Assembly (NCBI GenBank): GCA_020351895.1
Contig: CP070672.1
Coordinates: 4,053,392-4,069,748 of the forward strand
Source of the DNA: Thermoplasmata archaeon
GTDB taxonomy: Archaea > Thermoplasmatota > Thermoplasmata > GCA-020350865
DNA: 16,357 bases
Direction of reading: 5' to 3'
Numbering within the stretch: position 1 is the first letter of the stretch; each line of letters begins with the position of its first letter. The notes beneath the pieces are model-generated. The model was given only the letters and a program-made list of their open reading frames with translations, did not search any database and was not told the DNA's origin. This document shows, in pieces, positions 1 to 7,545 of this stretch. Both the position numbers and the translations under genes were made by a program.

Positions 1-102
1 CCTGAGGACATTTTTACAATAACAGGAGGCGAAATAGGTGACACCATAAGGCTAGTATACAAACCAACTAGTGGTCAGATGGTTTCATCAACCATGATGT
101 AA
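1..102 (+). CDS. C-terminal end of a truncated surface/pilin-like protein
   Basis: The first frame is open from base 1 and ends at TAA (100-102), giving 33 C-terminal codons of a gene that begins outside the window. The tail reads GGEIGDTIRLVYKPTSGQMV and then a short Ser/Met end. A short Gly-Asp-Thr turn followed by a hydrophobic beta strand and K-P-T-x-G-Q resembles the last strands of archaeal type IV pilin or archaellin-like proteins, but this is a resemblance only. There is no membrane segment or sortase tail in the visible part. The gene converges on the MFS gene (stop codons 88 bases apart), and a T-rich stretch at 107-123 could serve as its terminator. Function is not assignable with confidence. 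Confidence 0.5.
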   Translation, partial: PEDIFTITGGEIGDTIRLVYKPTSGQMVSSTMM

Positions 103-190
103 ATCTCATTTTAGTCTTCTTTCGAGTTCGTTCTCTTCCACAAACATTCTTTTAAGTAAGATGAAAATCAACAATCCATAACCCTTCCAT

Positions 191-1417
191 TTACTCGAAA
201 TCCCATTTTTCATCTAATATAATTTTCTCTTTGTGGGTCTTGTAAACTCTAGCAATAATGAAAACAATAATCAAAGTACCGATGGTAAAAATCAATATAA
301 TATAGAACGCAACAATCAAAGAATATATATCGCCAAATACTCCTATAAATATTAAAGCGACAAAGCTGAATCCAAAGCTTACCAGAAACTTCAATCCATA
401 AAGAGTGCCCCTGACATTTAAACTACTTACACTTGCAGTTAAAACATTTTCAGCGGGCTGTGCTGAGAAGAAAGAAAAACCCAAAATGCATAGACCGACG
501 ATAAGAATCCATAATTCGAGACTTAAGCAGAGCAGAACACCAATCACAGCTAGTACACTGAATAATATTAAGGGTTTAATAGGTCCATGCTTATCTGCAA
601 GCCATCCACCTATAAGATGCCCGGGAAGACCTGAAATCAGCATAATTGATAAGAATATCGCTCCTGTAAATATATCCAATCCCAGAACATCATTTGCATA
701 AAAGGTAATTACAGATGTTGAGGCCCGGTAGTAATTACCCCTTAAAGCTGAAAGTAATAGAACCAGTAATACAATTCCGGATATTAACACACCCAGTGCT
801 TTGGTATACTCTACATTCAAAGGCTTCTCTATATCATCTCCCTTGATTTCCGTCTTAAGTAATATAGAACATGAGACTAAAGCTATTAGGTAAAGAATAA
901 AAAATACTATGAAGATATAGTTCCAAAAAAAGAACTTCCCGATAGCCGCTGCGATAACAGGAGGAATAAACTGCCCAAATTGACCAACAAAACCGAAAGT
1001 TCCCATTGCCTTCCCCCTTTTTTGAACATATAATTGAGAAACCAAGGTAAGTCCAGAAGGGTGACCAAAGGAAAGACCAAAACCAGCCATCAGAATCCAA
1101 ATAGTGAACCATGTCCAATTTCTTGAAAGTGTTAATAAACCCATGCTGATGCTTGTTATTATTATACCATAAAACATCGGTCTGACTGCTCCTTTTTTAT
1201 CAATTAAATAACCTGCAAAAACTGCTCCCACTCCGTAGATGAAAATGAATAACGAGATGAGGATAAACACAATTGTATAACTTAAGTCCATCTGTACCTG
1301 AATGTAATTCGCAGCAATTGGTATTGAAAGCACCACACCATGGGTTAGTGCATGATTGTACGAGACCAAAGACAGATGCCTTTTTTTACTATCCATCAAC
1401 ATCAACGAACTGGTCAT
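191..1417 (-). CDS. Major facilitator superfamily (MFS) transporter
   Basis: A 408-residue, very hydrophobic protein with about 12 predicted membrane segments in two six-helix halves, the usual MFS size. Two copies of the MFS loop 2-3 signature are visible: GYLIDKKGAVRP in the first half (about residues 69-80) and GGWLADKHGPIKP in the second (about 271-283). The internal duplication confirms the fold. The start region, with His residues in YNHALTHG and short loops, is reminiscent of the fosmidomycin-resistance (Fsr) and related drug-efflux branch. The substrate cannot be read from sequence; proton-coupled export of a small molecule is the family expectation. Three in-frame ATGs (1417, 1402, 1396) compete. 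The TATA-like box at 1433-1439 predicts transcription starting near 1410, which would favour 1402 or 1396. The gene is monocistronic and divergent from the cyclophilin gene. Its stop is TAA. Confidence 0.9.
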   Translation of the reverse strand: MTSSLMLMDSKKRHLSLVSYNHALTHGVVLSIPIAANYIQVQMDLSYTIVFILISLFIFIYGVGAVFAGYLIDKKGAVRPMFYGIIITSISMGLLTLSRNWTWFTIWILMAGFGLSFGHPSGLTLVSQLYVQKRGKAMGTFGFVGQFGQFIPPVIAAAIGKFFFWNYIFIVFFILYLIALVSCSILLKTEIKGDDIEKPLNVEYTKALGVLISGIVLLVLLLSALRGNYYRASTSVITFYANDVLGLDIFTGAIFLSIMLISGLPGHLIGGWLADKHGPIKPLILFSVLAVIGVLLCLSLELWILIVGLCILGFSFFSAQPAENVLTASVSSLNVRGTLYGLKFLVSFGFSFVALIFIGVFGDIYSLIVAFYIILIFTIGTLIIVFIIARVYKTHKEKIILDEKWDFE

Positions 1418-1432
1418 GCATACATAATTCCG

Positions 1433-1439
1433 TATTTAT
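1433..1439 (-). promoter_or_regulatory. TATA-like box for the MFS gene
   Basis: On the minus strand this reads ATAAATA. Archaeal transcription usually begins about 26 bp downstream of the box centre, here near 1410. That is inside the longest form of the ORF and just ahead of the second and third ATG codons. No experimental support; spacing is the only argument. Confidence 0.45.
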
Positions 1440-1506
1440 GGATTTGCCGGAGTTTTTTCCCCCCGAAATAATCCCTAGGTGGAAATTCCCTTCTTTCTTT
1501 CGGAAA

Positions 1507-1518
1507 AAATATATATTT
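1507..1518 (+). promoter_or_regulatory. TATA box for the cyclophilin gene
   Basis: AAATATATATTT, a near-perfect archaeal TATA box preceded by the purine-rich GGAAAA (a possible BRE). Its centre lies about 26 bp upstream of the ATG at 1539, so the mRNA should begin at or very near that codon and be leaderless. This also argues against the longer reading that starts at GTG 1479, because that codon would lie upstream of the promoter. Confidence 0.7.
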
Positions 1519-1538
1519 CACAATCGAATATCCAAACC

Positions 1539-2288
1539 ATGGGCAAATCCACTTTCTCAGCCATTATCCTGACATTTCTTGTAATTTCAATTGCATTTCT
1601 TCCTTCGATTACAGGTTCCGATGAAGAGGAGGAAGAATTCCCCAAGGTCAATAGAATAGCTGTTTTAGATACCGACTTTGGAATCATCAAGTTCGAACTC
1701 TATGAAAATTGGACCCCCATCACATCAAGTAACTTCATTGAGCTTGCGGAATCCGGCCATTACGACGGTGTCCTATTTCATAGGATAGTGGACGATTTCG
1801 TCATCCAGACCGGAGATGGAGGAGGCTCAAGCACAATTCCCTTGGAGATACACACCAATGCCACCCACATCGACGGGGCAGTGGGAATGGCACGATCAGA
1901 GGATCCTGACTCTGCCGAGGACCAATTCTATATCTGTGATGGTGCACAGCATGGTCTCGATGGGGATTATGCGGTATTTGGACTGGTATTTGAGGGCATG
2001 GAGGTGGTTCGGGAGATCGCTGAAGTTCCGGTTTGGGGGGAGAACAATCCAAGACCAGGTTCATTGGTTCCCTTGCTCTGGCGAAATGTTGGACAACCGA
2101 AGGAGGATGTGTTTCTAAATATGGTGACCATAGAGACTCCGGAAGTAAACGAGACTGATGTGGGCATGAGAACTACCACAAGCCTTGGAGGTGGATTTCC
2201 ATATTGGGCCCTTGGAATTGTTTTCGTGGTTGGGGCAGCTGTTTTGTTTATTTTTTTTAAGGTTAAGAAATCACCAAAAGCAGTGTAA
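1539..2288 (+). CDS. Secreted, membrane-anchored cyclophilin-type peptidyl-prolyl isomerase
   Basis: A 249-residue protein. Residues 1-27 form a signal peptide (positive start, hydrophobic run, then SITG), followed by an acidic Asp/Glu linker. Residues about 38-205 are a cyclophilin domain with the recognisable core FHRIVDDFVIQTGD (catalytic Arg plus the Phe and Gln of the active site), GAVGMAR, QFYI, and LDGDYAVFGLV. The Trp that binds cyclosporin in human CypA is Gly here, as in many prokaryotic members. A C-terminal hydrophobic helix (about 221-243) followed by KVKKSPKAV anchors the protein with its catalytic domain outside the cell. It probably isomerises X-Pro bonds during folding of exported proteins, which fits the several large secreted proteins in this window. 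A longer reading from GTG 1479 is possible but starts upstream of the TATA box. It converges on the downstream minus-strand gene with a 35-base gap. Confidence 0.9.
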   Translation: MGKSTFSAIILTFLVISIAFLPSITGSDEEEEEFPKVNRIAVLDTDFGIIKFELYENWTPITSSNFIELAESGHYDGVLFHRIVDDFVIQTGDGGGSSTIPLEIHTNATHIDGAVGMARSEDPDSAEDQFYICDGAQHGLDGDYAVFGLVFEGMEVVREIAEVPVWGENNPRPGSLVPLLWRNVGQPKEDVFLNMVTIETPEVNETDVGMRTTTSLGGGFPYWALGIVFVVGAAVLFIFFKVKKSPKAV

Positions 2289-2323
2289 GGTGAATAGGTA
2301 GTTTTCGAGAAGGAACAAGGGGA

Positions 2324-3331
2324 TTAAGATCCCGTGACCTGAACAACAACATCCCCTGTGAATCCATCGAAAGTATAATCCACAGTATATGTTCCTGCCA
2401 TTGCATCCACAGTCTCTTCCGTTACAACATCACCTGTGTCTGATACTTCTTCAGAGAAAACAACATTTCCATCAGGATCCTTGATTTCGATGGTCATGCT
2501 TCCACTACCCGAGGAAGCCACGAACTCTATAATTAGGTTCTCGTAATCCTCTCCAACATTGAACTCGTCTGTCTCCTCTCCAGTCTTATCGGCACCTGAT
2601 ATTACCTTCTCGTAAAGGACATTACCATTTCCACCTTGGGTTTCGTTACCTGTTTCATGGTAATATAATATTTCAAGTGTATAATGTACATTAACAGCAG
2701 CAAAGGGATCGATTACTGCAGTCCAAGTTCCGGGTTTGATGTTCTTCCCTTTTATCCTCACGCTCTCTGGTTCACCAGGAGCGTTACCTGATGAGCCTTT
2801 CGGATCTCCGTCGGGATCGAAAATTTCCATGTCCAAGTCCATGCTTTGCGGATTCCAGGTGAGGGTGATGTCCATCTGCACAACAGTGTCTTCAACCTCA
2901 AAGTTGGCTTCCTCATTGGGCATAACAGTCATTGGTCCCCCACCTGCAATGTCACCTTCTATGGTTACCGTGTCTTCCCATTTGGTTGGCTCGGTGTAAG
3001 TCTCACTACCAGTCCCTTTGTTCGATTCATCACCACCGCCGAATATACCGCCTGAGACTGCAACTGCCGCAAGGATGATGCCCACTATGGCTATGACAAT
3101 AATCACAGGTAAAACCGGAAACTTCTTTGCCTTTGGAGTGGGAGATACACCAGTTTCCGAGGGAGGAATTGGCGGAGGCAAGACCTCTTTTTCTGCCGTT
3201 AACTGGGCCTTTATCTCCTCATAAGTTTCATCTGAAATCTCTTTTTTCTCATGGCGATCCTCAAGAAGTTCGAGGCGTTTTTCATTGGATAAATCCTTGT
3301 TTTGATTCTTCATCTCATCCCCCCAGATCAT
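2324..3331 (-). CDS. SHOCT-like, single-pass membrane protein with extracytoplasmic beta-rich region
   Basis: A 335-residue protein of unassigned role. In order: a short charged helical module (about residues 17-44, EKRLELLEDRHEKKEISDET and onward), which has the look of a SHOCT domain; a Pro-rich linker; one membrane helix (about 71-94); a Gly-rich spacer; and two beta-rich units. The first unit (about 115-225) contains MDLDMEIFDPDGD and ends in GTWTAVIDPF, the pattern of pre-peptidase C-terminal (PPC)-type jelly-roll domains. The second (about 235-335) repeats this with MTIEIKDPDGNVVF and AGTYTVDYTF. Both probably lie outside the cell. The ATG at 3331 overlaps the TGA of the upstream RDD gene as ATGA, suggesting coupled translation. 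A second ATG at 3313, preceded by a G-run, is an alternative start. The gene is co-transcribed with the RDD protein and likely works with it. Confidence 0.75.
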   Translation of the reverse strand: MIWGDEMKNQNKDLSNEKRLELLEDRHEKKEISDETYEEIKAQLTAEKEVLPPPIPPSETGVSPTPKAKKFPVLPVIIVIAIVGIILAAVAVSGGIFGGGDESNKGTGSETYTEPTKWEDTVTIEGDIAGGGPMTVMPNEEANFEVEDTVVQMDITLTWNPQSMDLDMEIFDPDGDPKGSSGNAPGEPESVRIKGKNIKPGTWTAVIDPFAAVNVHYTLEILYYHETGNETQGGNGNVLYEKVISGADKTGEETDEFNVGEDYENLIIEFVASSGSGSMTIEIKDPDGNVVFSEEVSDTGDVVTEETVDAMAGTYTVDYTFDGFTGDVVVQVTGS

Positions 3332-4089
3332 GTAGCTTCTGTAAATTTCCTCCTCTCATTTCGATATTCTTCCTCTGTGATTTCACCTAAAAGGAGTCTG
3401 TCCATAAGGGCAATCATGTCTTGCTTATTATCTGGGGCAATACCTGCTGCCTGCGGGATGGCCGAAGGCATAGGTGACAGCGGAGCGGAAGGAGCAGGTG
3501 GAGCGGGTGATGGCAAGTGAGCACCAGGTATAAAGGTCTCTGAAATATCCGTCCTGACCACCGTCGTATTGGCCATGAAGTCGGTGTACTTCCTTCTGGG
3601 ATCCTCGCCCCTTGAGATACCAACAAAGACATCGATTAAGATTATCAGGCTTTCCACCAGTAATATGAGTATCAGATTGGAAAAGATGAGACCTGCAACA
3701 AATCCTCCAACGATCTTGGATAGGTTCCGTACAGTGGCCTTCGAATAATCCATCTCCCCCTGCAATGCCACAGGCTTGAGCTTCATAAGTCTCTTGCCAG
3801 GTGTACCACCCTTGGCATCGAAATATATCCAATATACCACTGAGAAAATTAGGGCCAACAAAAGGAAGATAAACAAAATGAGCAGCCCTCCAAAAACACC
3901 TCCCACGGGATTACCTGTCATTGCTCCACCAATTACCGAGCCTATAAAAATCATGGCACCCAGCATCATAATCATGATCATGACCACGACAATTATCACG
4001 CTGTCGATAATGTAAGCAAGACCCCTTTTAACCCAATGGTCTCTAAGCTGCTGGTCCTTTAAAACTTTATTGATTCCTTCCGTCACCAT
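3328..4089 (-). CDS. RDD-family membrane protein with C-terminal SHOCT-like module
   Basis: A 253-residue protein. The N-terminal HWVKRGLAYIIDSVII carries the Arg and Asp in the first membrane helix that define the RDD family. Two further hydrophobic regions follow (about 62-92 and 130-157), and GGTPGKRLMKLKPV is the typical RDD loop. After the membrane domain come FMANTTVV, a Pro/Ala/Ser-rich linker (about 193-220), and a C-terminal helical module (about 224-253: DMIALMDRLLLGEITEEEYR) matching the SHOCT pattern. RDD proteins are often proposed to be transporters or membrane organisers, and no substrate can be assigned. It is the first gene of a two-gene operon and overlaps the next gene by 4 bases. 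Its promoter appears to lie at 4122-4132. Confidence 0.85.
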   Translation of the reverse strand: MVTEGINKVLKDQQLRDHWVKRGLAYIIDSVIIVVVMIMIMMLGAMIFIGSVIGGAMTGNPVGGVFGGLLILFIFLLLALIFSVVYWIYFDAKGGTPGKRLMKLKPVALQGEMDYSKATVRNLSKIVGGFVAGLIFSNLILILLVESLIILIDVFVGISRGEDPRRKYTDFMANTTVVRTDISETFIPGAHLPSPAPPAPSAPLSPMPSAIPQAAGIAPDNKQDMIALMDRLLLGEITEEEYRNERRKFTEAT

Positions 4090-4121
4090 ACTAAGGCCCC
4101 TTCACCTTATGTTTACCCAAA

Positions 4122-4132
4122 CCTATATTGTA
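4122..4132 (-). promoter_or_regulatory. TATA-like box for the RDD operon
   Basis: On the minus strand this reads TACAATATAGG. Its centre predicts transcription from about 4101, leaving a leader of roughly 12 bases before the ATG at 4089. The purine-rich AGGTGAAGGGG at about 4099-4109 lies at or upstream of that start, so it may not function as a ribosome-binding site. Confidence 0.45.
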
Positions 4133-4176
4133 ATCCTGAAATTAATAGATTTCCTCGATTCATATGTTCACAAAAC

Positions 4177-4184
4177 CTTTTATG
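4177..4184 (+). promoter_or_regulatory. TATA-like box for the ThiI-like gene
   Basis: CTTTTATG, preceded by CAAAAC as a possible BRE. The centre of the box is 26 bp upstream of the ATG at 4207, predicting a leaderless mRNA. No ribosome-binding site is visible ahead of the ATG, which agrees with leaderless translation. Confidence 0.6.
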
Positions 4185-4206
4185 GTCATATCATAATGCC
4201 ATATCC

Positions 4207-5097
4207 ATGAGCCTATTTCTCGTAAGATACGGTGAACTCGGCCTAAAGAGCCCGAAGGTAAAAAAGAGATTCCAAAGGCAACTAAAGAAGAACATCGAGG
4301 ATGCATTTATTTCGAAAAATACACAATGTATCACGAATATGGACTGGGGAAGGATATACATTCATACAAATGACGATGCCGTTGCAGAGGACATATTGAG
4401 AAAAACCTTTGGCATAACTTCTTTTAGCAAGGTCATAGAAACCTCATCTAAGCTTGATGAGATCTGCAAAATTTCGGCGGAATACTCGATATCCATCATC
4501 CCAAAGAGCTGTACTTTTGCAGTGAGGGCAAAAAGAACTGGGGAGCACAAATTCACAAGTCAAATTATTGCAAGGGAGGTAGGATCGTCCATACTAGCCG
4601 CCAACAAAAAAAAGGATCTCAAGGTGAATCTCTCCAACCCGGACGTTATAATATTTGTGGAGGTGAGACACAACCGGGCCTTCATTTTCAGTGAGAAGGT
4701 GCGAGGACCAGGAGGTTTTCCTTTGGGCTCTCAGGGAAAGGTTCTTGCCATAATATCGGATAAAAAATCGGTATATGCAGCTTGGCTCATCATGAAAAGG
4801 GGCTGCAGAACAAAACTTCTTTGCATTGACAATGAGGCTTTGATGCACTCTGAAAGATTAAAGCCGTGGCAGCTGAATTTTAAGCCCATGACCCTTAAAG
4901 GAGATGATATCGAGAACAATATCCAGAATGTGGCAAAAAAAGTACGAGCCGAGGCCTTGGTTCTCGGTGACACTTTTGAAGAGTTCGAAAAAAATAAGAA
5001 AATCAGGACTGAAATCCCAATATTCTATCCATTGATAGGCTTTTCAAAGGATGAGTTGGATGAGAAAATCACTTTCCTTTTCGATGATGGCTCTTGA
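4207..5097 (+). CDS. ThiI-like THUMP-domain protein with degenerate PP-loop
   Basis: A 296-residue homologue of ThiI, the enzyme that adenylates tRNA U8 for 4-thiouridine synthesis. The start [14 protein letters not shown] is typical of ThiI, followed by the N-terminal ferredoxin-like and THUMP regions (about 1-165). [16 protein letters not shown] (about 166-181) leads into the PP-loop ATPase domain, and [10 protein letters not shown] and [13 protein letters not shown] correspond to the late ThiI core. The PP-loop itself is broken: where ThiI has SGGIDSPVAAW this protein has [10 protein letters not shown] (184-193), lacking both Gly and the Asp and one residue shorter. No CxxC pair, the sulfur-carrying feature of several archaeal ThiI proteins, is visible. 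It may therefore bind tRNA without activating it, or have another role. The end overlaps the L15e gene on the other strand by 29 bases. Confidence 0.8.
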   Translation: MSLFLVRYGELGLKSPKVKKRFQRQLKKNIEDAFISKNTQCITNMDWGRIYIHTNDDAVAEDILRKTFGITSFSKVIETSSKLDEICKISAEYSISIIPKSCTFAVRAKRTGEHKFTSQIIAREVGSSILAANKKKDLKVNLSNPDVIIFVEVRHNRAFIFSEKVRGPGGFPLGSQGKVLAIISDKKSVYAAWLIMKRGCRTKLLCIDNEALMHSERLKPWQLNFKPMTLKGDDIENNIQNVAKKVRAEALVLGDTFEEFEKNKKIRTEIPIFYPLIGFSKDELDEKITFLFDDGS

Positions 5098-5902
5098 TCG
5101 AGGGCCGTACTTTCTCAGCACCTTTTCCCTTGTGCCGAAGGCCCCTTCCCTTTTTTCCCGCCGAGGTAAGACCCCTATATACCCTGCCTTTGTGAGCAGG
5201 TTCGCATATCCAATTGATCTTTGGGTCGCTTTTTATTACAGGATGATGTGGATCCACTAATATGATCTCGTAGTATTTATGCTTCCCATCCTCCCCTACC
5301 CAATAGGAGTTTAAAACCTCTAAATTTGGAAATTTCTTGGCGGTACGTTCCTCGGCCATGCGCTTGATGCTCTTTGCCATTGTTATTTTTGTTATACCCT
5401 TTCTCTTGGCTCTTCTTCCGCCTTTAATGGTCCTCTTTCTGAGGCTACCTCTCCTCACTCTCGCCCTGACCATTATATAACCCTGTTTTGCCTTGTAGCC
5501 CAAGGCTCTTGCCCGGTCTATTCTTGTGGGTTTATCGATTCTAACAAAAGCCTCCCCCTTCCTCCATTCAATCATCCGCGAGCGCTGCAGATCCTTGACA
5601 TAGGACTCTGAAGGATCCTTCCAAGCTTCTCTGACATGCTGATACAGGTTCTTGGGCCTCTTTTTTTTCTTCTCGCCTTCCTCTTCTTCCTCAAATATTT
5701 TTTCGGGCTTCGCGGCTTTCTTCTTCTCCTCTTTCGGTTTTTTCGGGGCCTTTTTCTTTTCTGGAGGTTTTTCTGCCTCCTTTTTTGGCTCCTCTTTTTT
5801 AGTAGGACCTTTTTCCTTTGTTTTTGGGGCCTCTGCTTTCTTTTCCTCCTTTACTTCTTTATCCTCAGATACGCCCTCTTTTGCAGATTTATCTTCAGCC
5901 AT
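5069..5902 (-). CDS. rpl15e: Ribosomal protein L15e with long charged N-terminal extension
   Basis: From about residue 85 to the end (277 residues from this start) the protein is a clear L15e of the large subunit: [20 protein letters not shown], then [49 protein letters not shown] and [20 protein letters not shown]. That core is about 193 residues, the normal size for the whole family. Ahead of it lie about 84 residues made almost entirely of Lys, Glu, Ala and Pro, ending in an acidic EEEEEGE then KKKKRPK. The frame opens at GTG 5926, but the ATG at 5902 has GAGG 8 bases upstream, so I prefer it. The TATA-like box at 5985-5995 implies a leader of about 60 bases. The gene runs tail to tail into the ThiI-like gene (29-base overlap). 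Confidence 0.93.
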   Translation of the reverse strand: MAEDKSAKEGVSEDKEVKEEKKAEAPKTKEKGPTKKEEPKKEAEKPPEKKKAPKKPKEEKKKAAKPEKIFEEEEEGEKKKKRPKNLYQHVREAWKDPSESYVKDLQRSRMIEWRKGEAFVRIDKPTRIDRARALGYKAKQGYIMVRARVRRGSLRKRTIKGGRRAKRKGITKITMAKSIKRMAEERTAKKFPNLEVLNSYWVGEDGKHKYYEIILVDPHHPVIKSDPKINWICEPAHKGRVYRGLTSAGKKGRGLRHKGKGAEKVRPSIKSHHRKGK

Positions 5903-5984
5903 TTGCATCGCCTCTTTTGGATTCACTCAAACGAGCACATCTCCAAACGGGAACATACCCGCAAGCTCAGGAAAATGGCGAGGG

Positions 5985-5995
5985 AATATAAAAAG
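5985..5995 (-). promoter_or_regulatory. TATA box for the L15e gene
   Basis: The minus strand reads TTTTTATATTC with CAAACC just upstream. It predicts transcription from about 5964. The same AT-rich block reads GAATATAAAAA on the plus strand and could also be used towards the gene at 6099, though a closer candidate for that gene exists at 6058-6065. Confidence 0.5.
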
Positions 5996-6057
5996 GTTTG
6001 CGAATTTCGGGTTATTTTCCGAATATCCCCATTAATACAGGGCTTTCCATCGAAATG

Positions 6058-6065
6058 TTTATTAA
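6058..6065 (+). promoter_or_regulatory. TATA-like box for the secreted CARDB-like protein
   Basis: TTTATTAA, centred about 37 bp ahead of the ATG at 6099. This would give a leader of about 10 bases. No clear ribosome-binding site precedes the ATG. Confidence 0.4.
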
Positions 6066-6098
6066 TGACTAAATCTTAGTTTAAGGCTGGTATCGATT

Positions 6099-7442
6099 AT
6101 GGGGTATAAGATAAGGGCTTTCTGCTTCCTGGCGATATTGTTGGTATCTTTGGTATGTTCGCTCTACGTCACAGAAGGGACAGGAGCCGAAGAGGAAGAA
6201 ATGAATGATATTGCGTTGTATATGTATGGAGATCCAGGCAATGCCACACTTAACACCTCCTATGGCCATTATGAGGAACAGTTGGTTCTGACCACAACAA
6301 GTAGCCTTCAACACGCTCCCATCCCAAATGTCATTTTCCTCGGAGAGTGGGTAACCAAGCCCATTTCGTATCAGATGATGATCCAGGGCGAGTTGATGTT
6401 CGCGGTGTACGCAATGGGAGATTTGCAGGGTGTCACCTTCTTGGCCGACCTAACCATAAACGGTGTTATCGTCAACAACCAGCCCATGAATACCCAGACT
6501 CAAGACCTCAATGATACCTATCCTGTAGAATACATCAGTGAACCCGTAAATTTAACACAACCGTTAGATCTTAACACATCAGACACAATCGGTCTAAGAC
6601 TATCGCTGACACATAATGACATACCCTATCACCCTATCTACGGTGGAAAAAACGTCACCCTGGTTTTTGGCTATGGCTTTGGATCCATGGTTACCTTCGC
6701 GACAAATTCCATACATATAAGCGAGATAATAGGAAGAGACAATCCTGTAACTGGAAACATGATAGTCACTGCAACAATAAAGTGCAGTTTCGGATATGAG
6801 GACCTTAACTACGCCACCGCAAAAAGCAATCATGGCTCTTTTACAAAACTGTCCGAGACAGTAATTGACAACGCAACAGTGGAAATTGAATGGGAGTGGG
6901 ATTATACTGTATCAGAGGGGGGGAGCTATACAGTCACCATCAGGGCCAGAGATATGAACTACAACACTTGGGAGCGAACTGAGGAGGTTCACATCACAAC
7001 TCCCAACACTGAGATAGATTTCTCAATAACAAACACGGATATATCTTTCTCAACCGACCCGAAAAAGGATGTAAACACGACCATATCCGCGAAAATCAAG
7101 GGTTCGGGTAGAAGGTGGAGTTCCTATCAAGTGGAAATCGAATTTTACGAAGATTCAACACTTTTAGATGAAGTAAAAGCCACCATCTCACGAGGAGGTA
7201 CCAATGAAGTTACTCTACTTTGGGTTCCCGATAGTAGTGGTACGCATCGTATAAAGGTAAAGATCGATCCTGAAGATGATTTCTATGAGACTGATGAGAG
7301 CAACAACGAGGCAACTAAAAACGTGGATGTAAAAGAGGGATCAGGAGGCAGTGGCACACCAGGATTTGAAAGCATATGGTTGATTGCCGCAATTGGTGTA
7401 GTCCTGTTTTTAGGATTGCGATCGCGCAGAGATAATTCATGA
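6099..7442 (+). CDS. Secreted CARDB-like surface protein with PGF-CTERM-like sorting tail
   Basis: A 447-residue protein. A signal peptide (about residues 1-30) is followed by an acidic stretch and then beta-rich sequence with many N-x-S/T sequons, suited to surface N-glycosylation. Residues about 205-300 look like an Ig-type domain (DYTVSEGGSYTVTIRARD). Residues about 303-410 match the CARDB adhesion-type fold, ending in IDPEDDFYETDESNNEATKN, a hallmark of CARDB repeats. A Gly/Ser linker leads to GTPGFESIWLIAAIGVVLF and GLRSRRDNS, which has the three parts of a PGF-CTERM signal: PGF, hydrophobic helix, Arg cluster. Proteins with this tail are processed and lipid-anchored by archaeosortase A. 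No archaeosortase gene is in this window. The binding partner is unknown. Confidence 0.8.
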   Translation: MGYKIRAFCFLAILLVSLVCSLYVTEGTGAEEEEMNDIALYMYGDPGNATLNTSYGHYEEQLVLTTTSSLQHAPIPNVIFLGEWVTKPISYQMMIQGELMFAVYAMGDLQGVTFLADLTINGVIVNNQPMNTQTQDLNDTYPVEYISEPVNLTQPLDLNTSDTIGLRLSLTHNDIPYHPIYGGKNVTLVFGYGFGSMVTFATNSIHISEIIGRDNPVTGNMIVTATIKCSFGYEDLNYATAKSNHGSFTKLSETVIDNATVEIEWEWDYTVSEGGSYTVTIRARDMNYNTWERTEEVHITTPNTEIDFSITNTDISFSTDPKKDVNTTISAKIKGSGRRWSSYQVEIEFYEDSTLLDEVKATISRGGTNEVTLLWVPDSSGTHRIKVKIDPEDDFYETDESNNEATKNVDVKEGSGGSGTPGFESIWLIAAIGVVLFLGLRSRRDNS

Positions 7443-7493
7443 TTCTTAACGACTGTTTATGCCCTCAATTTGAGAATAGAATACATGCAAAGT

Positions 7494-7501
7494 TTTATAA
7501 A
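7494..7501 (+). promoter_or_regulatory. TATA box of the L18e-L13-S9-RpoN operon
   Basis: TTTATAAA preceded by GCAAAG (a possible BRE). Its centre predicts transcription from about 7524, giving a leader of about 22 bases that contains GAGGG shortly before the TTG start at 7546. This is the only clear promoter found ahead of the four ribosomal/polymerase genes. Confidence 0.65.
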
Positions 7502-7545
7502 TCGAAGCATCATTAAGGAGAACCTCGATTATCTGAGGGTTTACA

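Noticed and set aside
1479..1538. Longer N-terminus of the cyclophilin from GTG 1479
   Set aside because: The strong TATA box at 1507-1518 is inside this stretch, and the signal peptide begins at ATG 1539.
5636..6079. Plus-strand Phe/Leu/Ser-rich frames opposite L15e, resembling membrane proteins
   Set aside because: They are the complement of the Lys/Glu-rich extension of L15e (AAG/GAG codons read backwards as CTT/CTC), so the hydrophobicity is an artefact.
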